Assembly (NCBI RefSeq): GCF_900461105.1
Contig: NZ_UFWZ01000001.1
Coordinates: 1,364,001-1,428,000, forward strand
DNA length: 64,000 nt
Origin: Clostridium putrefaciens
GTDB lineage: Bacteria; Bacillota; Clostridia; Clostridiales; Clostridiaceae
Direction of reading: 5' to 3'
Shown here: positions 10,205 through 20,488 of the stretch, one piece after another
How positions within the stretch are numbered: the stretch's first letter is position 1
Layout of the letters: each line of letters begins with the position of its first letter
The notes under the pieces: generated by a model
Databases searched by the model: none
The model's input: only the letters and a program-made list of their open reading frames with translations
What the model was told of the DNA's origin: nothing
Program-made: the position numbers and the translations under genes

Positions 10205-10400
10205 GTACTTTTAATAAGTTTAATAGGGAAAGTGTAAAACACTACAGCCCCCGCTACTGTATACGAAGACGAATCCGAGCCACTGGCAATGAAGCTGGGA
10301 AGGTTGGAAGAGAATGAAACGTAAGTCAGGAGACCTGCCTTAATCTTTAGCTAATCCTTCGGAGGGAAGGAAGTGGCGTTTGTAATTTATTGATTTTCAT
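10205..10400 (+). ncRNA. Cobalamin riboswitch (hem/cob/cbi operon)
   Basis: This adenosylcobalamin-type aptamer is in the 5' leader of hemA. Visible landmarks are TTTAATAGGGAAAGTG near the 5' side, the conserved AGCCCCCGCTACTGT segment, GAATCCGAGCCACTGG and the B12 box AGTCAGGAGACCTGCCT at 10324-10340. A TTCGGAGGGAAG element follows. The downstream hairpin at 10412-10438 has a U-run, so control is most likely by premature transcription termination when cobalamin is plentiful. Exact ends are approximate. Confidence 0.95.
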
Positions 10401-10411
10401 GTAGAAGTTAT

Positions 10412-10438
10412 AAACTCACAGTTCCTGTGAGTTTTTTT
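10412..10438 (+). terminator. Riboswitch expression-platform terminator
   Basis: AAACTCACAG (10412-10421) pairs with CTGTGAGTTT (10424-10433), then the run of T continues to 10438. It lies between the B12 aptamer and hemA, as expected for an attenuator. Confidence 0.88.
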
Positions 10439-10494
10439 GCGTTGATTTGTTATAAAGTAACATATTTTCAAATAGACATTCGGAGATGATTTTA

Positions 10495-11691
10495 ATGATT
10501 CAAATGATAGGCATAAAAGGTTGTTGTCCTATTGAAATAAGGGAAAAGCTTTCTATAATGGTATACAAGGAAAAAGATGCTTTAGAAAATATGATGAAAG
10601 TATCAAAAGAGGCTGTAATAATAAACACTTGTAATAGAACGGAAATATATTTAAATTCAAACAATGAAGATGAAATTGAAATAGAGAGTATTTTTAATTT
10701 ATTAGAGTGGGATGAAAGATATATAGAACATGTTTTTAAGATTAATGGATACAATTCTGTTAAACATTTAATGGAGGTCTGTAGTGGCTTTCATTCTAAA
10801 ATCCTTGGAGAGGATCAAATATTAGGCCAAGTAAAAAGGTCTTACAGGGTATCTCTAGAATGTAATACTATTAGAAACTCTCTTCAAAGATTATTTCAAA
10901 CGGCTATAGCCTGTGGAAAAAGGTTTAGAAGTGAGGCTAAGTTATATAAGATACCTGTATCATCAGCGTCTATAGTAGCAAAAGAAATAATTAAAGAAAA
11001 TAAAAAGCATATAATGTTAATAGGATTTGGTGAGGTAGGAAAACGTATCTATAAATATATAAATAACTTTGAGTTTTCTAAGCTACTTATCGTTGTAAGA
11101 GAACCAAATAAAGTATATTTAAATGATCCTAGGGTTAAAGTTATATCCTATAGTGAAAAGAATGAATTCATAAAAGATATAGATATAATAGTAAGTTGTA
11201 CTTCAGCACCTCATATAGTTATATATAAGGATGAAGTTAAGGACATCCCAATTACTATATTTGATTTATCTATACCAAGAGATGTAGATCCTAAAATAGA
11301 AGCATTAGATTATATTAAACTTTATAATATTGATGATATAAGCAAAATGGATAAGTATAATAAGGATAAAAGAAAAACCCAAATGGAAGATTGTAGATAT
11401 ATAATAGAAGATCATATTAAAGAATATATGAACTGGGAAAGGCTAAGGGGATTAGCTCCGCTTTTTAAAGAAATATCCAGTTCAAGTGATAATATATATA
11501 AAGAAAGACTTAAAAGCTATAATAGAAAAAAGTATACAAAAGATAATGAGGAATTAGTAGAGGTACTACTAAAGAGTACTTCAGATTACTACTTACATAG
11601 AGCTATGGAGATATTGAAAGAAGAAAAGTTAAAGGGAAGTGAGCGTCAGTGTCAGGCGATAATAGAAAAGATTTTTCTTCTAAAGAACTAA
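10495..11691 (+). CDS. hemA: Glutamyl-tRNA reductase
   Basis: HemA reduces glutamyl-tRNA(Glu) to glutamate-1-semialdehyde, the entry to C5-pathway tetrapyrrole synthesis. The active-site cysteine is in INTCNRTEIY (about residue 46), the histidine is in VKHLMEVCSG, and LGEDQILGQVK and a Rossmann segment MLIGFGEVGKR are present. The usual N-terminal motif GLNHKTAPVEIRE appears here as GIKGCCPIEIREKL, and SGLDS is SGFHS, so it is a divergent family member. Starts at 10486 and 10495 are in frame. GGAG at 10482-10485 abuts the first but lies 9 bases before the second, so I use 10495 (398 residues). It is the first gene behind the cobalamin riboswitch. Confidence 0.93.
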   Translation: MIQMIGIKGCCPIEIREKLSIMVYKEKDALENMMKVSKEAVIINTCNRTEIYLNSNNEDEIEIESIFNLLEWDERYIEHVFKINGYNSVKHLMEVCSGFHSKILGEDQILGQVKRSYRVSLECNTIRNSLQRLFQTAIACGKRFRSEAKLYKIPVSSASIVAKEIIKENKKHIMLIGFGEVGKRIYKYINNFEFSKLLIVVREPNKVYLNDPRVKVISYSEKNEFIKDIDIIVSCTSAPHIVIYKDEVKDIPITIFDLSIPRDVDPKIEALDYIKLYNIDDISKMDKYNKDKRKTQMEDCRYIIEDHIKEYMNWERLRGLAPLFKEISSSSDNIYKERLKSYNRKKYTKDNEELVEVLLKSTSDYYLHRAMEILKEEKLKGSERQCQAIIEKIFLLKN

Positions 11692-12401
11692 GTTATAATT
11701 TAACAAACTTAAAATGTGAGTTAAATCCTTCTCTTGAAATGCTAGACTTTTCATTTATATCATTAATTTCAAAGAAGATTCGTGTACTTATAGTTGGTGG
11801 CGGGGAAGCAGGGTATATTAAAACTAAATCTTTTATATCTAAAGGTTGTAATGTATGGGTATTAGCCACAAGTTTTGATGAAAGATTTGATGAGTTTAAT
11901 GAAAATGGCATAAATATTATAAAAGATACATATAAAGAAAGCTATATATTAGATAAACATTTAATTGTTATAGCTATTCAGGAATGTGATATTACAAAAA
12001 TGATACAAAATCAATGCGAAAATTTAAGTAAGCTATATGTTACTTGTCATAATTTTAGAGAGGGAAATTTTGTTGTGCCTATGCAACTAAGTTCAAAGGA
12101 AGTTACCTTTGCATTGAATGTGAAAAAGGGAAACCCTAGTATATCGAGATACATAGCAGGTTCAATAGTAAAGTCCTTAAATGATGTGGATGAGTTTGTG
12201 AACTTTGCGAATTATATAAGGGAAATAGTTAAGAGTGAAACTTTTAAAAAGGAAATATTAAAATTTATCTCAACTGAAGAGTTTAAGTTTTATTTTGATA
12301 AAGGCTATTCAAACCAAGTATTATTAATGTTTTATCCAAGGTTAATTAATTTATTAGGAGTGGAATTGATTGAATATGAAAATTGCTACAAGGAAAAGTG
12401 A
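11649..12401 (+). CDS. Precorrin-2 dehydrogenase-like protein (Met8/SirC/CysG N-domain family)
   Basis: This probably oxidises precorrin-2 to sirohydrochlorin with NAD+, feeding CbiK. The Rossmann loop [19 protein letters not shown] lies about 45 residues in. It is followed by a divergent form of the family core, with [10 protein letters not shown] at the position of the usual AATDD segment and [18 protein letters not shown] matching IS(T)GGKSPALAR. The C-terminal part is helical. At 250 residues it is a stand-alone version. The GTG start at 11649 lies 43 bases inside hemA, with AAAGGGAAG upstream. A later start near 11739 (MLDFSF) cannot be excluded. Its place between hemA and hemC supports the role, but similarity is moderate. 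Confidence 0.8.
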   Translation: MSGDNRKDFSSKELSYNLTNLKCELNPSLEMLDFSFISLISKKIRVLIVGGGEAGYIKTKSFISKGCNVWVLATSFDERFDEFNENGINIIKDTYKESYILDKHLIVIAIQECDITKMIQNQCENLSKLYVTCHNFREGNFVVPMQLSSKEVTFALNVKKGNPSISRYIAGSIVKSLNDVDEFVNFANYIREIVKSETFKKEILKFISTEEFKFYFDKGYSNQVLLMFYPRLINLLGVELIEYENCYKEK

Positions 12402-13242
12402 TTTAGCTCAAGCTCAAACAGAAATAATAATGGAGCTCATTTACAAAGCGGCTAATATAAAAAGTGAAAAGTTATTAATAGAAACTAAAGGAGATAAAAA
12501 TCTTGATGTTAGTTTAGATAAAATCGGTGGTAAGGGTGTATTTGTAAAAGATATAGAAATTGCATTGATAGAGGGACGGGCAGATGCTGCTGTTCACAGT
12601 ATGAAGGATGTGCCATTTGCATTAGAACACTGTTTTGAAATAGCTGCAATACCAGAGAGAGAAGACGTAAGGGATGCTTATATCTCTCGCAATGGGGAAA
12701 GCTTTTTTTCGGGAAAGAAGCCTTTGAAGATAGGCACTAGTAGCATAAGAAGAGCGGCTCAACTTAGGATATTAAATCCTAATTTAGATATTGTACCTAT
12801 AAGAGGGAATGTGCAGACAAGACTTAAAAAGATGGAAGAGGAAAAGTTAGATGGAATAATATTAGCAGCAGCAGGACTTAAAAGATTAAATATGGAAAAT
12901 ATAATAACTGATTATTTTGATCCCTTTGAGTTTGTACCAGCTATAGGTCAGGGTGCCTTAGGTATTGAAATTTTAAAGGAATCACAAAGCGCTCATATAT
13001 TTAGAAATCTTAACTCAGATGATGATAAAATTTGTGTGGATGCAGAAAGAGAATTCATGAAAACTCTTAATGGAAACTGTCATAGTTGTATAGGAGCTTA
13101 TGCATATTTAGAAGGACAAATAATGTATATTGTAGGACTTTATGATGTAGGCGGAAAAATAGTAAAAAAAGATATTGCAGGAAATAAAGAAGATTATTTA
13201 AAACTTGGAATACATTTGGGAGAAAAAATTATTAAAGCATAG
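12370..13242 (+). CDS. hemC: Hydroxymethylbilane synthase (porphobilinogen deaminase)
   Basis: HemC polymerises four porphobilinogens to hydroxymethylbilane. The 290-residue protein begins [14 protein letters not shown] and has [37 protein letters not shown] and a cysteine-bearing loop [13 protein letters not shown], where one Cys carries the dipyrromethane cofactor. The TTG at 12370 has AGGAG 9 bases upstream. ATG 12376 is the alternative and would add two fewer residues. The gene starts 32 bases inside the preceding dehydrogenase gene. Confidence 0.95.
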   Translation: MNMKIATRKSDLAQAQTEIIMELIYKAANIKSEKLLIETKGDKNLDVSLDKIGGKGVFVKDIEIALIEGRADAAVHSMKDVPFALEHCFEIAAIPEREDVRDAYISRNGESFFSGKKPLKIGTSSIRRAAQLRILNPNLDIVPIRGNVQTRLKKMEEEKLDGIILAAAGLKRLNMENIITDYFDPFEFVPAIGQGALGIEILKESQSAHIFRNLNSDDDKICVDAEREFMKTLNGNCHSCIGAYAYLEGQIMYIVGLYDVGGKIVKKDIAGNKEDYLKLGIHLGEKIIKA

Positions 13243-13257
13243 AAAAGAGGGGATATC

Positions 13258-14733
13258 ATGGAATATGGAAAAGTTTTTCTTATTGGAACAGGGCCTGGAG
13301 ATGAGGATTTACTTACTATAAAGGCTGTTAATACTTTGAAAAGTTGTACGGCAGTATTATATGACAGACTTATTGGAGGTAATATTTTAAAGTATCTAAA
13401 TGAAGATTGTGAGATATATTATTGCGGAAAAGAACCAGGAAGTCACTATAAGACTCAAGAAGAAATAAATGAAATGCTTATAAGGCTTTCTAAAAAGGGA
13501 CATATTGTAGGTAGGGTTAAAGGTGGAGATCCATATGTTTTTGGTAGAGGCGGTGAAGAAGCTTTAGCTTTAATAGATGAAGATATAAGCTTTGAAGTAG
13601 TACCTGGAATAACTTCTGCTATTGCTGTACCTAGTTATGCGGGTATACCAGTAACTCATAGAGGTATAAGTCAAAGTTTTCATGTATTTACAGCTATGGC
13701 TAAAGAAAAGCTAAATATCGATTGGAATACAGTATCGAAGCTTAAAGGAACGATAATATTTTTAATGGGGCTTAATAAATTAGAGATAATAATGGAGAAC
13801 TTGCAAAAGGAAGGTATGAAAAAGGATACTCCTTGCGCAGTTATTATGAGAGGTACAACCTCAAAGCAAAAGTCTGTTATAGGGGACTTTAGTAATATTT
13901 TAGAACGAGTAACAGAAGCTAAATTGGTATCACCTTGCATTATAATGGTAGGTTCTGTAGTAGAGCTTAGTAGTAAATTAAACTGGAAAGAAAAGAAACC
14001 TCTTTTCGGTAGAAATATATGCATTACTAGAACAAAAGAGCAGTCTAAGTCTATAGGGAAAAAGTTAAAAGATTTAGGCGCAGATATAACTGAGATAAAT
14101 TCTATAAAGATAAAAGAAGATATATATAGTTTAGATAAATATAAAGAAAAATTAACAAAGTATGATTATGTGGTATTTACAAGTGTAAATGCAGTAAACT
14201 TATTTTTTAAGTATCTAAAGGAAAAGGTTATAGATATAAGAAATATAAATGGAAGGTTTGCATGTATTGGTAATGGAACTTATAAGGCTTTGTTAGAGAA
14301 CCATGTGGTATCTGATATAATAGCAGATCAATTTGTTGCAGAGGATTTATTTAGAAAGTTATCAAAGACAATTAAAAAAGGGGATAATATACTTATACCT
14401 TGCTCTTTAAAATCTAGAGATTATATCACAGATAGTTTAAAGGGGCTTGGAGCAAATGTAGATAGAGTAAACATATATGATGCAATTCTTGGAGATAATA
14501 AGAATGTAAATTCTTTTGAAGATGTAGATACAGTTATTTTTACAAGTCCTTCTACATTTAACAATATGGTAACTTTAGTTGGGCTTAATAACATAAGCAA
14601 AAAACACATAATAGCAATTGGTCCTATTACAGAAAAGTCGATATTAGATAAGGGATTAGCGTGTGTAAGCTGCGATGAATATTCAGAAGATGGAATAATA
14701 AATAAGCTTTTAGAATTATATGACAATAAGTAA
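13258..14733 (+). CDS. cobA-hemD: Fused uroporphyrinogen-III C-methyltransferase / uroporphyrinogen-III synthase
   Basis: Two consecutive activities are fused in 491 residues. The N-terminal SAM-dependent methyltransferase (about 1-245) makes precorrin-2 from uroporphyrinogen III. It shows LIGTGPGDEDLLTIKAV, GRVKGGDPYVFGRGGEEALAL and VVPGITSAIAVPSYAGIPVTHRG. The C-terminal half (about 250-491) is a HemD synthase fold, starting GRNICITRTKEQSKSIGKKL, with FTSVNAVNLFF and FTSPSTFNNMV. HemD acts first, then CobA, so the fusion joins successive steps. This arrangement is common in Firmicutes and commits uroporphyrinogen III to the siroheme/corrin branch. GAGGGG precedes the ATG. Confidence 0.95.
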   Translation: MEYGKVFLIGTGPGDEDLLTIKAVNTLKSCTAVLYDRLIGGNILKYLNEDCEIYYCGKEPGSHYKTQEEINEMLIRLSKKGHIVGRVKGGDPYVFGRGGEEALALIDEDISFEVVPGITSAIAVPSYAGIPVTHRGISQSFHVFTAMAKEKLNIDWNTVSKLKGTIIFLMGLNKLEIIMENLQKEGMKKDTPCAVIMRGTTSKQKSVIGDFSNILERVTEAKLVSPCIIMVGSVVELSSKLNWKEKKPLFGRNICITRTKEQSKSIGKKLKDLGADITEINSIKIKEDIYSLDKYKEKLTKYDYVVFTSVNAVNLFFKYLKEKVIDIRNINGRFACIGNGTYKALLENHVVSDIIADQFVAEDLFRKLSKTIKKGDNILIPCSLKSRDYITDSLKGLGANVDRVNIYDAILGDNKNVNSFEDVDTVIFTSPSTFNNMVTLVGLNNISKKHIIAIGPITEKSILDKGLACVSCDEYSEDGIINKLLELYDNK

Positions 14734-14751
14734 TAGAATGGAGATATTTAA

Positions 14752-15723
14752 ATGATTAAAAGAAATAGAAGATTAAGAGAGAGAAAAGAAATAAGGGATT
14801 TAGTAAGAGAGACTACACTATCTGTTAAAGATTTAATTTTTCCTGTATTTGTAGTAGAAGGTGAAAATATAAAAGAAGAAATAACTTCTATTCCAGGCAC
14901 ATTTCATTATTCAATAGATAAGTTAGAAGAGTTATTAGAAGACATAAAAGAATCATCTATAAGAGGTATTATACTTTTTGGGCTTCCAGATCACAAAGAT
15001 AGTTGTGCTTCTTCTGCTTATGACGATAATGGAATAGTTCAAAGAGCCATTAGAAAAGTTAAAGAACTTAATAAAGACTTATGGGTTATAGCAGATGTAT
15101 GCATGTGTCAATATACAGACCATGGTCATTGTGGAATTATAGAAGGAACTAAAATAGTAAATGATAAGTCGGTAGAAATTATAGCGAAAATTTCTTTATC
15201 TTATGCAAGAGCTGGAGTGGATATGATTGCACCTTCTGATATGATGGATGGAAGGGTTAAGGCTATAAGAGAGACTTTAGATAAAGAGGATTATAACTTT
15301 GTATCTATAATGAGTTATAGTGCTAAATATTCATCAGCTTTTTATGGTCCTTTTAGAGAAGCTGCTAACTCATCGCCGCAATTTGGAGATAGAAAGTCCT
15401 ATCAAATGGATCCTGGAAACGTAAAGGAAGCTATGAGAGAAATTGAAGGAGATATTGAAGAGGGTGCTGATATAATAATGGTTAAACCCGCTCTATCATA
15501 CCTAGATGTTATAAGACTTGCAAAGGATAGGTTTGATTATCCTATAGCAGCTTACTCAGTAAGTGGGGAATATGCACTTATAAAGGCAGCTGCTGAAAAG
15601 GGGCTAGTTAATGAAAGGGCTATTGCTTTAGAAATGCTATTATCTATAAAAAGGGCTGGAGCGGATATGATAATAACATATTATGCACTTGAAGCAGCTA
15701 AATGGATAAAGGAGGATCTTTAA
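14752..15723 (+). CDS. hemB: Porphobilinogen synthase (5-aminolevulinate dehydratase)
   Basis: HemB condenses two 5-aminolevulinates to porphobilinogen. It has 323 residues of the expected TIM-barrel type. The zinc-type cysteine cluster is [14 protein letters not shown], the first Schiff-base lysine region is [20 protein letters not shown] and the catalytic lysine is in [25 protein letters not shown] is the usual active-site lid segment. It follows cobA-hemD by 18 bases and precedes hemL by one base. Gene order is not pathway order. Confidence 0.96.
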   Translation: MIKRNRRLRERKEIRDLVRETTLSVKDLIFPVFVVEGENIKEEITSIPGTFHYSIDKLEELLEDIKESSIRGIILFGLPDHKDSCASSAYDDNGIVQRAIRKVKELNKDLWVIADVCMCQYTDHGHCGIIEGTKIVNDKSVEIIAKISLSYARAGVDMIAPSDMMDGRVKAIRETLDKEDYNFVSIMSYSAKYSSAFYGPFREAANSSPQFGDRKSYQMDPGNVKEAMREIEGDIEEGADIIMVKPALSYLDVIRLAKDRFDYPIAAYSVSGEYALIKAAAEKGLVNERAIALEMLLSIKRAGADMIITYYALEAAKWIKEDL

Positions 15724-15724
15724 A

Positions 15725-17011
15725 ATGAATAAAAATGATGCGATTTTTGAGGAATCTAAAATATATATGCCAGGAGGGGTTAACAGTCCTGTTAGGGCAT
15801 TTAAAGATTTAGATATAAATCCACCTGTAATAAAAAGGGGTAGTGGTACTTATGTATATGATGAAGAGGGAAAGGAATATGTAGATTTTGTAGGAGCATG
15901 GGGACCTATGATACTAGGCCACTGCGATGAAGATGTAGTAAAGGCTATACAAGATACTGCAAAGGAGGCTATAGCTTTTGGAGCACCTACAAACCTTGAA
16001 TTAAAACTAGCAAGACATATGTGTAAAACTTTAGAAAATGTGGATATGGTAAGAATGGTTAACTCCGGTACAGAGGCTACTATGAGTGCTATAAAACTTG
16101 CTAGGGGATATACAGGTAGAGATAAAATAATCAAATTTGCAGGATGTTATCATGGACATTTTGATGGATTCTTAGTAAGTGCAGGTTCAGGAGTTATGAC
16201 AGAAGGTATACCAGGGTCACTTGGCGTACCACAAGATAGTATAAAAAATACCCTTATTGCAAATTACAATGACATAGGAAGTATAAAGTCTATATTTAAT
16301 ACCTGTGGCAAAGAGATAGCTGCGATTATAATTGAGCCTGTAGCTGGTAATATGGGAGTAATACCCTCAAATAAAGAATTCTTAAAAGAGCTTAGCGTGT
16401 TATGTAAAGAGAATGGGACCCTTTTGGTGTTTGATGAAGTTATGAGTGGATTTAGAGTAGCTTACAGGGGAGCGCAAAGCCTTTATGGAGTAAAGCCAGA
16501 CTTAATTACCTTCGCGAAAATAATGGGTGGTGGATTACCATCAGGTGCTTATGGTGGAAGAGCTGACATTATGGAAAAGTTATCTCCTTTAGGAGCTGTA
16601 TATCAAGCAGGTACTATGTCTGGAAACCCTTTAGTTATGGCAGCAGGATACGCTACCTTAACTAAGTTATATAATAATCAAGAATATTATTCTAAGATGG
16701 AAGAGTTAGGATGCTTATTAGAAAATGGGGTAAAACAAGTAGCTAAAGAGAAAAGTATAAATGTAATAATAAATAGATGTGGCGCTATGTCTACTATATT
16801 CTTTAGTGATTTAGATAAGATAGAAAATTATGACGATGCAAAGCTAAGTAATACTAAATTATATGCTTCATATTTTAAGCATATGCTTACAAAGGGTATT
16901 AACTTACCACCTTCACAATTTGAAGCATTATTCTTAAATGTAAAGATGGAACAATGTCATATAGAAAGGTTTTTAGAGGCTTTAAGAAGCTGGGAGCCTA
17001 TATATAAATAA
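15725..17011 (+). CDS. hemL: Glutamate-1-semialdehyde 2,1-aminomutase
   Basis: HemL isomerises glutamate-1-semialdehyde to 5-aminolevulinate using PMP/PLP. The 428-residue class III aminotransferase fold shows [11 protein letters not shown] at the N-terminus, [42 protein letters not shown] (cofactor-binding Asp) and the PLP lysine in [27 protein letters not shown], inside the end of hemB, is the ribosome binding site. It works directly with HemA upstream in the same operon. Confidence 0.96.
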   Translation: MNKNDAIFEESKIYMPGGVNSPVRAFKDLDINPPVIKRGSGTYVYDEEGKEYVDFVGAWGPMILGHCDEDVVKAIQDTAKEAIAFGAPTNLELKLARHMCKTLENVDMVRMVNSGTEATMSAIKLARGYTGRDKIIKFAGCYHGHFDGFLVSAGSGVMTEGIPGSLGVPQDSIKNTLIANYNDIGSIKSIFNTCGKEIAAIIIEPVAGNMGVIPSNKEFLKELSVLCKENGTLLVFDEVMSGFRVAYRGAQSLYGVKPDLITFAKIMGGGLPSGAYGGRADIMEKLSPLGAVYQAGTMSGNPLVMAAGYATLTKLYNNQEYYSKMEELGCLLENGVKQVAKEKSINVIINRCGAMSTIFFSDLDKIENYDDAKLSNTKLYASYFKHMLTKGINLPPSQFEALFLNVKMEQCHIERFLEALRSWEPIYK

Positions 17012-17066
17012 TATATTATAAAAACTTACAAGTGAAAAATAAATAATGAATTTTAGAGGTGAAGTT

Positions 17067-17912
17067 ATGAAAAAGGCAATTCTTTTGGTATCATTTGGAA
17101 CGACTTATTATGATACTAGAAAGGTTACTATAGATGCTATAGAAGAAAAGGTAAAGATAGCTTATAAAGATTACGAAGTTAGAATAGCTTTTACAGCTCA
17201 TATTATAATAAACATTTTAAAGAAAAGAGACGGCATAATAGAGCTTACACCAGAAGAAGCTTTAGAAAAGTTATATAAAGATGGTTATGAGGATATAATA
17301 GTTCAACCACTTCATATAATACCCGGTGCTGAATTTGATTATATAAAAGATGTAGTAGACCAGTATAGGGTTAAAAATTATTTCAATAGTATTAAAGTAG
17401 GAAGACCTATGCTTTATTTTAAAGGTCATGAAGAAGAAATACCAGATGATTATAGCATTTTAATAAAGGCTATGGATAAACTTTTGAATTCTTATGAAAA
17501 CTTGGTCCTTATGGGACATGGCACAAGTCATTACTCTAATGCAGCATATACTTGTTTTCAACAAGTGTTAAAAGATAAAGGGTACAAGAGGGTTTTAGTA
17601 GCTAATGTAGAAGGATATCCGACGTTAGAAGATATTATTCCAAAACTAAAGGCTAAGAACATGAATAAGTTAACTTTAGCACCTTTAATGGTTGTAGCAG
17701 GGGATCATGCAAAGAATGATATGGCAAGTGATGAAGATGATTCCTGGAAAAGCATATTAGAATCAGAAGGATTTGAAGTAGAGCTGCATATGCACGGACT
17801 AGGTGAAATACCTGAGTTTCAAGATGTTTATGTAGAGCACATAAAGGATGTTATAGATAAAAGATATGATAATTTAGGTAAGACTTCAAAAGGAAAAAAT
17901 TTGTTTAGGTAG
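17067..17912 (+). CDS. cbiK: Sirohydrochlorin cobaltochelatase, anaerobic type
   Basis: CbiK inserts Co2+ into sirohydrochlorin (or factor II), the branch point into anaerobic cobalamin synthesis. The 281-residue protein begins [17 protein letters not shown]. The metal-binding histidines lie in [16 protein letters not shown] (about residue 151) and [12 protein letters not shown] (about residue 214). An ATG at 17046 is in frame, but AGAGGTGAAG lies just before ATG 17067, so I take the latter. It is cytoplasmic, with no signal peptide. It sits between heme-precursor and corrin genes. Confidence 0.94.
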   Translation: MKKAILLVSFGTTYYDTRKVTIDAIEEKVKIAYKDYEVRIAFTAHIIINILKKRDGIIELTPEEALEKLYKDGYEDIIVQPLHIIPGAEFDYIKDVVDQYRVKNYFNSIKVGRPMLYFKGHEEEIPDDYSILIKAMDKLLNSYENLVLMGHGTSHYSNAAYTCFQQVLKDKGYKRVLVANVEGYPTLEDIIPKLKAKNMNKLTLAPLMVVAGDHAKNDMASDEDDSWKSILESEGFEVELHMHGLGEIPEFQDVYVEHIKDVIDKRYDNLGKTSKGKNLFR

Positions 17913-17923
17913 GAGAAGATAAT

Positions 17924-19408
17924 ATGTCAAAAATAATGGTTCAAGGTACTGCATCCTCAGTAGGAAAGAGTATTTTGGTAACAGCTCTTTGTAGAATATT
18001 AAAAGAAGATGGATATAAAATTTGTCCTTTTAAATCACAGAATATGTCTTTAAATTCCTATATAACCTTAGATGGAAAGGAAATGGGGCGTGCTCAAGTA
18101 CTTCAAGCTTATGCTGCAGGACTTGAACCAGAGGCATATATGAATCCTATATTGCTTAAACCTACTACGGATAAAAGGTGCCAGGTTATAGTAAAGGGAA
18201 AAGTTTATGGAAATACATCAGCTATGGAGTATCATGAATTAAAGCCTATATTTAAAGATATGCTGAAAGAAGATTTTATGAAACTTGAAAGTGAATATGA
18301 TGCAATGGTTATGGAAGGGGCTGGAAGCCCTGCTGAAATAAACTTAAGAGATAGAGATATAGTAAACATGGGTATGGCAGAACTTGTGGACGCACCAGTT
18401 ATTTTAGTAGGTGATATTGATAAAGGCGGTGTTTTTGCGTCTCTTGCAGGAACTATGATGTTATTAAAAGAAGACGAAAGATCCAGGGTTAAAGGATTTG
18501 TTATAAATAAGTTTAGAGGCGATGTTGACATATTAAAGCCAGGCATAGATATGATTGAAGATATAATAAAAATACCTTGCCTTGGAGTTGTACCTCACTT
18601 TACATTAAAACTTGAGGATGAGGATAGTGCCATCACCTTTAATAATAAAGCTACTAACGATATAGATATAGTAGTAATAAGACTTCCTCACATATCCAAT
18701 TTCACAGATTTTGATGCATTTAGCTGTGAAGAGGACGTATCCATAAGATTTGTAAGAGATAAGAAGGATTTTGGGAGTCCAGACCTTGTTATAATACCAG
18801 GGAGCAAAAATACTATAGAAGACTTGCTTTTTTTAAGGGATACAGGGCTTGAAGATGTAATAAAAGATTATAGTAATGACAATATGATAATAGGCATATG
18901 TGGTGGTTATCAAATGCTTGGAAACACTATAAAAGATCCTTATTGCATAGAAACTAATGAAAAAGAAGTTAAGGCTTTAGGGCTTTTAGATATAGAAACT
19001 ATATTTGAAAGAGAAAAAACTATGACTAGGGTAGAAGGGTCTTTAATTAATATTTCAAGAAGTAAAAACAGCATATATGGCTATGAAATACACCTTGGGA
19101 AAACTATAAAATCTCCGCAAATTAAATCCATAATAAAGATAAATAAAGTTAATGATAAAGAAGAGTCTAGTTATGATGGAGGAGTTAACCTAAAGGGAAA
19201 CATAATGGGTACTTATATACATGGTATATTTGATGCTCCAACCTTTAGACAACATATATTAAACCCTATAAGGAAAAAGAAGTTATTAGAAGAAAGAGAA
19301 TCTCCAAGCTATGAAAGCCTTCGTGAAAAAGAATTAGATAAGTTGGCTAAAATAGTAAGAGAAAGTTTAGATATGGATAAAGTATACAAAATAATAAATC
19401 TTAAATAG
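17924..19408 (+). CDS. cobQ: Cobyric acid synthase
   Basis: CobQ (CbiP) amidates four carboxylates of adenosylcobyrinic acid a,c-diamide using glutamine and ATP. The N-terminal dethiobiotin-synthetase-like ATPase domain opens with a P-loop, [19 protein letters not shown]. The C-terminal amidotransferase-like domain has the nucleophile cysteine in [20 protein letters not shown] and the histidine in GTYIHGIFD. Length 494 is normal. It follows cbiK by 11 bases with AGGAGAAG. Confidence 0.95.
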   Translation: MSKIMVQGTASSVGKSILVTALCRILKEDGYKICPFKSQNMSLNSYITLDGKEMGRAQVLQAYAAGLEPEAYMNPILLKPTTDKRCQVIVKGKVYGNTSAMEYHELKPIFKDMLKEDFMKLESEYDAMVMEGAGSPAEINLRDRDIVNMGMAELVDAPVILVGDIDKGGVFASLAGTMMLLKEDERSRVKGFVINKFRGDVDILKPGIDMIEDIIKIPCLGVVPHFTLKLEDEDSAITFNNKATNDIDIVVIRLPHISNFTDFDAFSCEEDVSIRFVRDKKDFGSPDLVIIPGSKNTIEDLLFLRDTGLEDVIKDYSNDNMIIGICGGYQMLGNTIKDPYCIETNEKEVKALGLLDIETIFEREKTMTRVEGSLINISRSKNSIYGYEIHLGKTIKSPQIKSIIKINKVNDKEESSYDGGVNLKGNIMGTYIHGIFDAPTFRQHILNPIRKKKLLEERESPSYESLREKELDKLAKIVRESLDMDKVYKIINLK

Positions 19409-19421
19409 CGGAGGTAAAAAG

Positions 19422-20381
19422 TTGATTTTAATAGATTTAGCTTTGGCTATAATAGTAGATTGGATAATAGGTGACCCATATTCATTTCCTCATCCAACCA
19501 TATATATGGGGAAGGTTATAAAATTTTTAGAAAACAAAGGGAGAAAAGTAATTAAGGATGAAAAGAAATTAAAAGGTTATGGATTATTTATAGTAATTGT
19601 ATTATGCCTTTTAAGCTTTGGAATTCCATATGTTATTCTAAGATTAATAAGTAATTACAAGATAATATATCATATAGTTAATATATTTTTCCTTTGGACA
19701 ACAATAGCTGCTAGGTGCCTTCATAAAGAAGGTAAAAAGATACATGATGATTTAATAAAGAATGATATTGAAGCTTCAAGACTTCACCTATCTTATATAG
19801 TAGGAAGAAATACAGAATGTTTAAGTAAAAAAGAAATTATAAGGGCAGATATAGAGACAGTAGCAGAAAATACTGCTGATGGAGTTATTGCACCACTATT
19901 TTATGCAGTTCTTGGTGGAGTTCCTTTAGCTATGTTATATAAGGCTATAAATACAATGGATTCTATGCTTGGATATATGGATGATCGATATAGATATATA
20001 GGATACTTTCCAGCAAAGATTGATGATGTATTTAACTATATACCCGCAAGAATTACAGGAGTGCTAATGTGTCTTGTATCTCCATTAGTTAAGGGAAATA
20101 TTAAACATTCATTTAAGATAATGATAAGAGATAGAAAAAATCATAAGAGCCCTAATTGTGCTTATCCTGAAGGTGCTGTGGCTGGAGCATTAAATATTAA
20201 ATTAGGTGGAACTAACAATTACTTTGGTAAGATGGTAGAAAAGCCCACCATTGGAGATGGGAAAATGGAACTTGAATCAGTACATATAATAGATACCATT
20301 AAAATCATGTATTTTAGTGAAGTGATTTTTTATCTTCTTTATTTAATAATTTATGGATCCTACATTAAGTTTAATTTTTAA
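19422..20381 (+). CDS. cbiB: Adenosylcobinamide-phosphate synthase CbiB
   Basis: CbiB is an integral membrane protein that joins aminopropanol phosphate to adenosylcobyric acid. The 319-residue protein has several hydrophobic segments (about 1-20, 50-75, 80-95, 160-180, 295-315). Family motifs are VDWIIGDPYSFPHPTIYMGK, ETVAENTADGVIAPLFYAV and NAYPEGAVAGAL-like NCAYPEGAVAGAL. The start is TTG 19422 with GCGGAGG 6-7 bases upstream. About 107 bases of AT-rich DNA separate it from cobD. I see no terminator there, so the operon probably continues. Confidence 0.95.
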   Translation: MILIDLALAIIVDWIIGDPYSFPHPTIYMGKVIKFLENKGRKVIKDEKKLKGYGLFIVIVLCLLSFGIPYVILRLISNYKIIYHIVNIFFLWTTIAARCLHKEGKKIHDDLIKNDIEASRLHLSYIVGRNTECLSKKEIIRADIETVAENTADGVIAPLFYAVLGGVPLAMLYKAINTMDSMLGYMDDRYRYIGYFPAKIDDVFNYIPARITGVLMCLVSPLVKGNIKHSFKIMIRDRKNHKSPNCAYPEGAVAGALNIKLGGTNNYFGKMVEKPTIGDGKMELESVHIIDTIKIMYFSEVIFYLLYLIIYGSYIKFNF

Positions 20382-20488
20382 TTTTAATTAATGTAAGATA
20401 ATTATAAAATATGAAGGGGATATACTATTAAGTTAAAAAAAATGTGTTAAGAATTCATTAGTTTTTTAAGCAGTAGGAGAGGATAAAT

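Noticed and set aside
13680-14024. 114-codon open frame opposite cobA-hemD
   Set aside because: It is antisense to a well-supported gene, with no translation signal and no recognisable domain.
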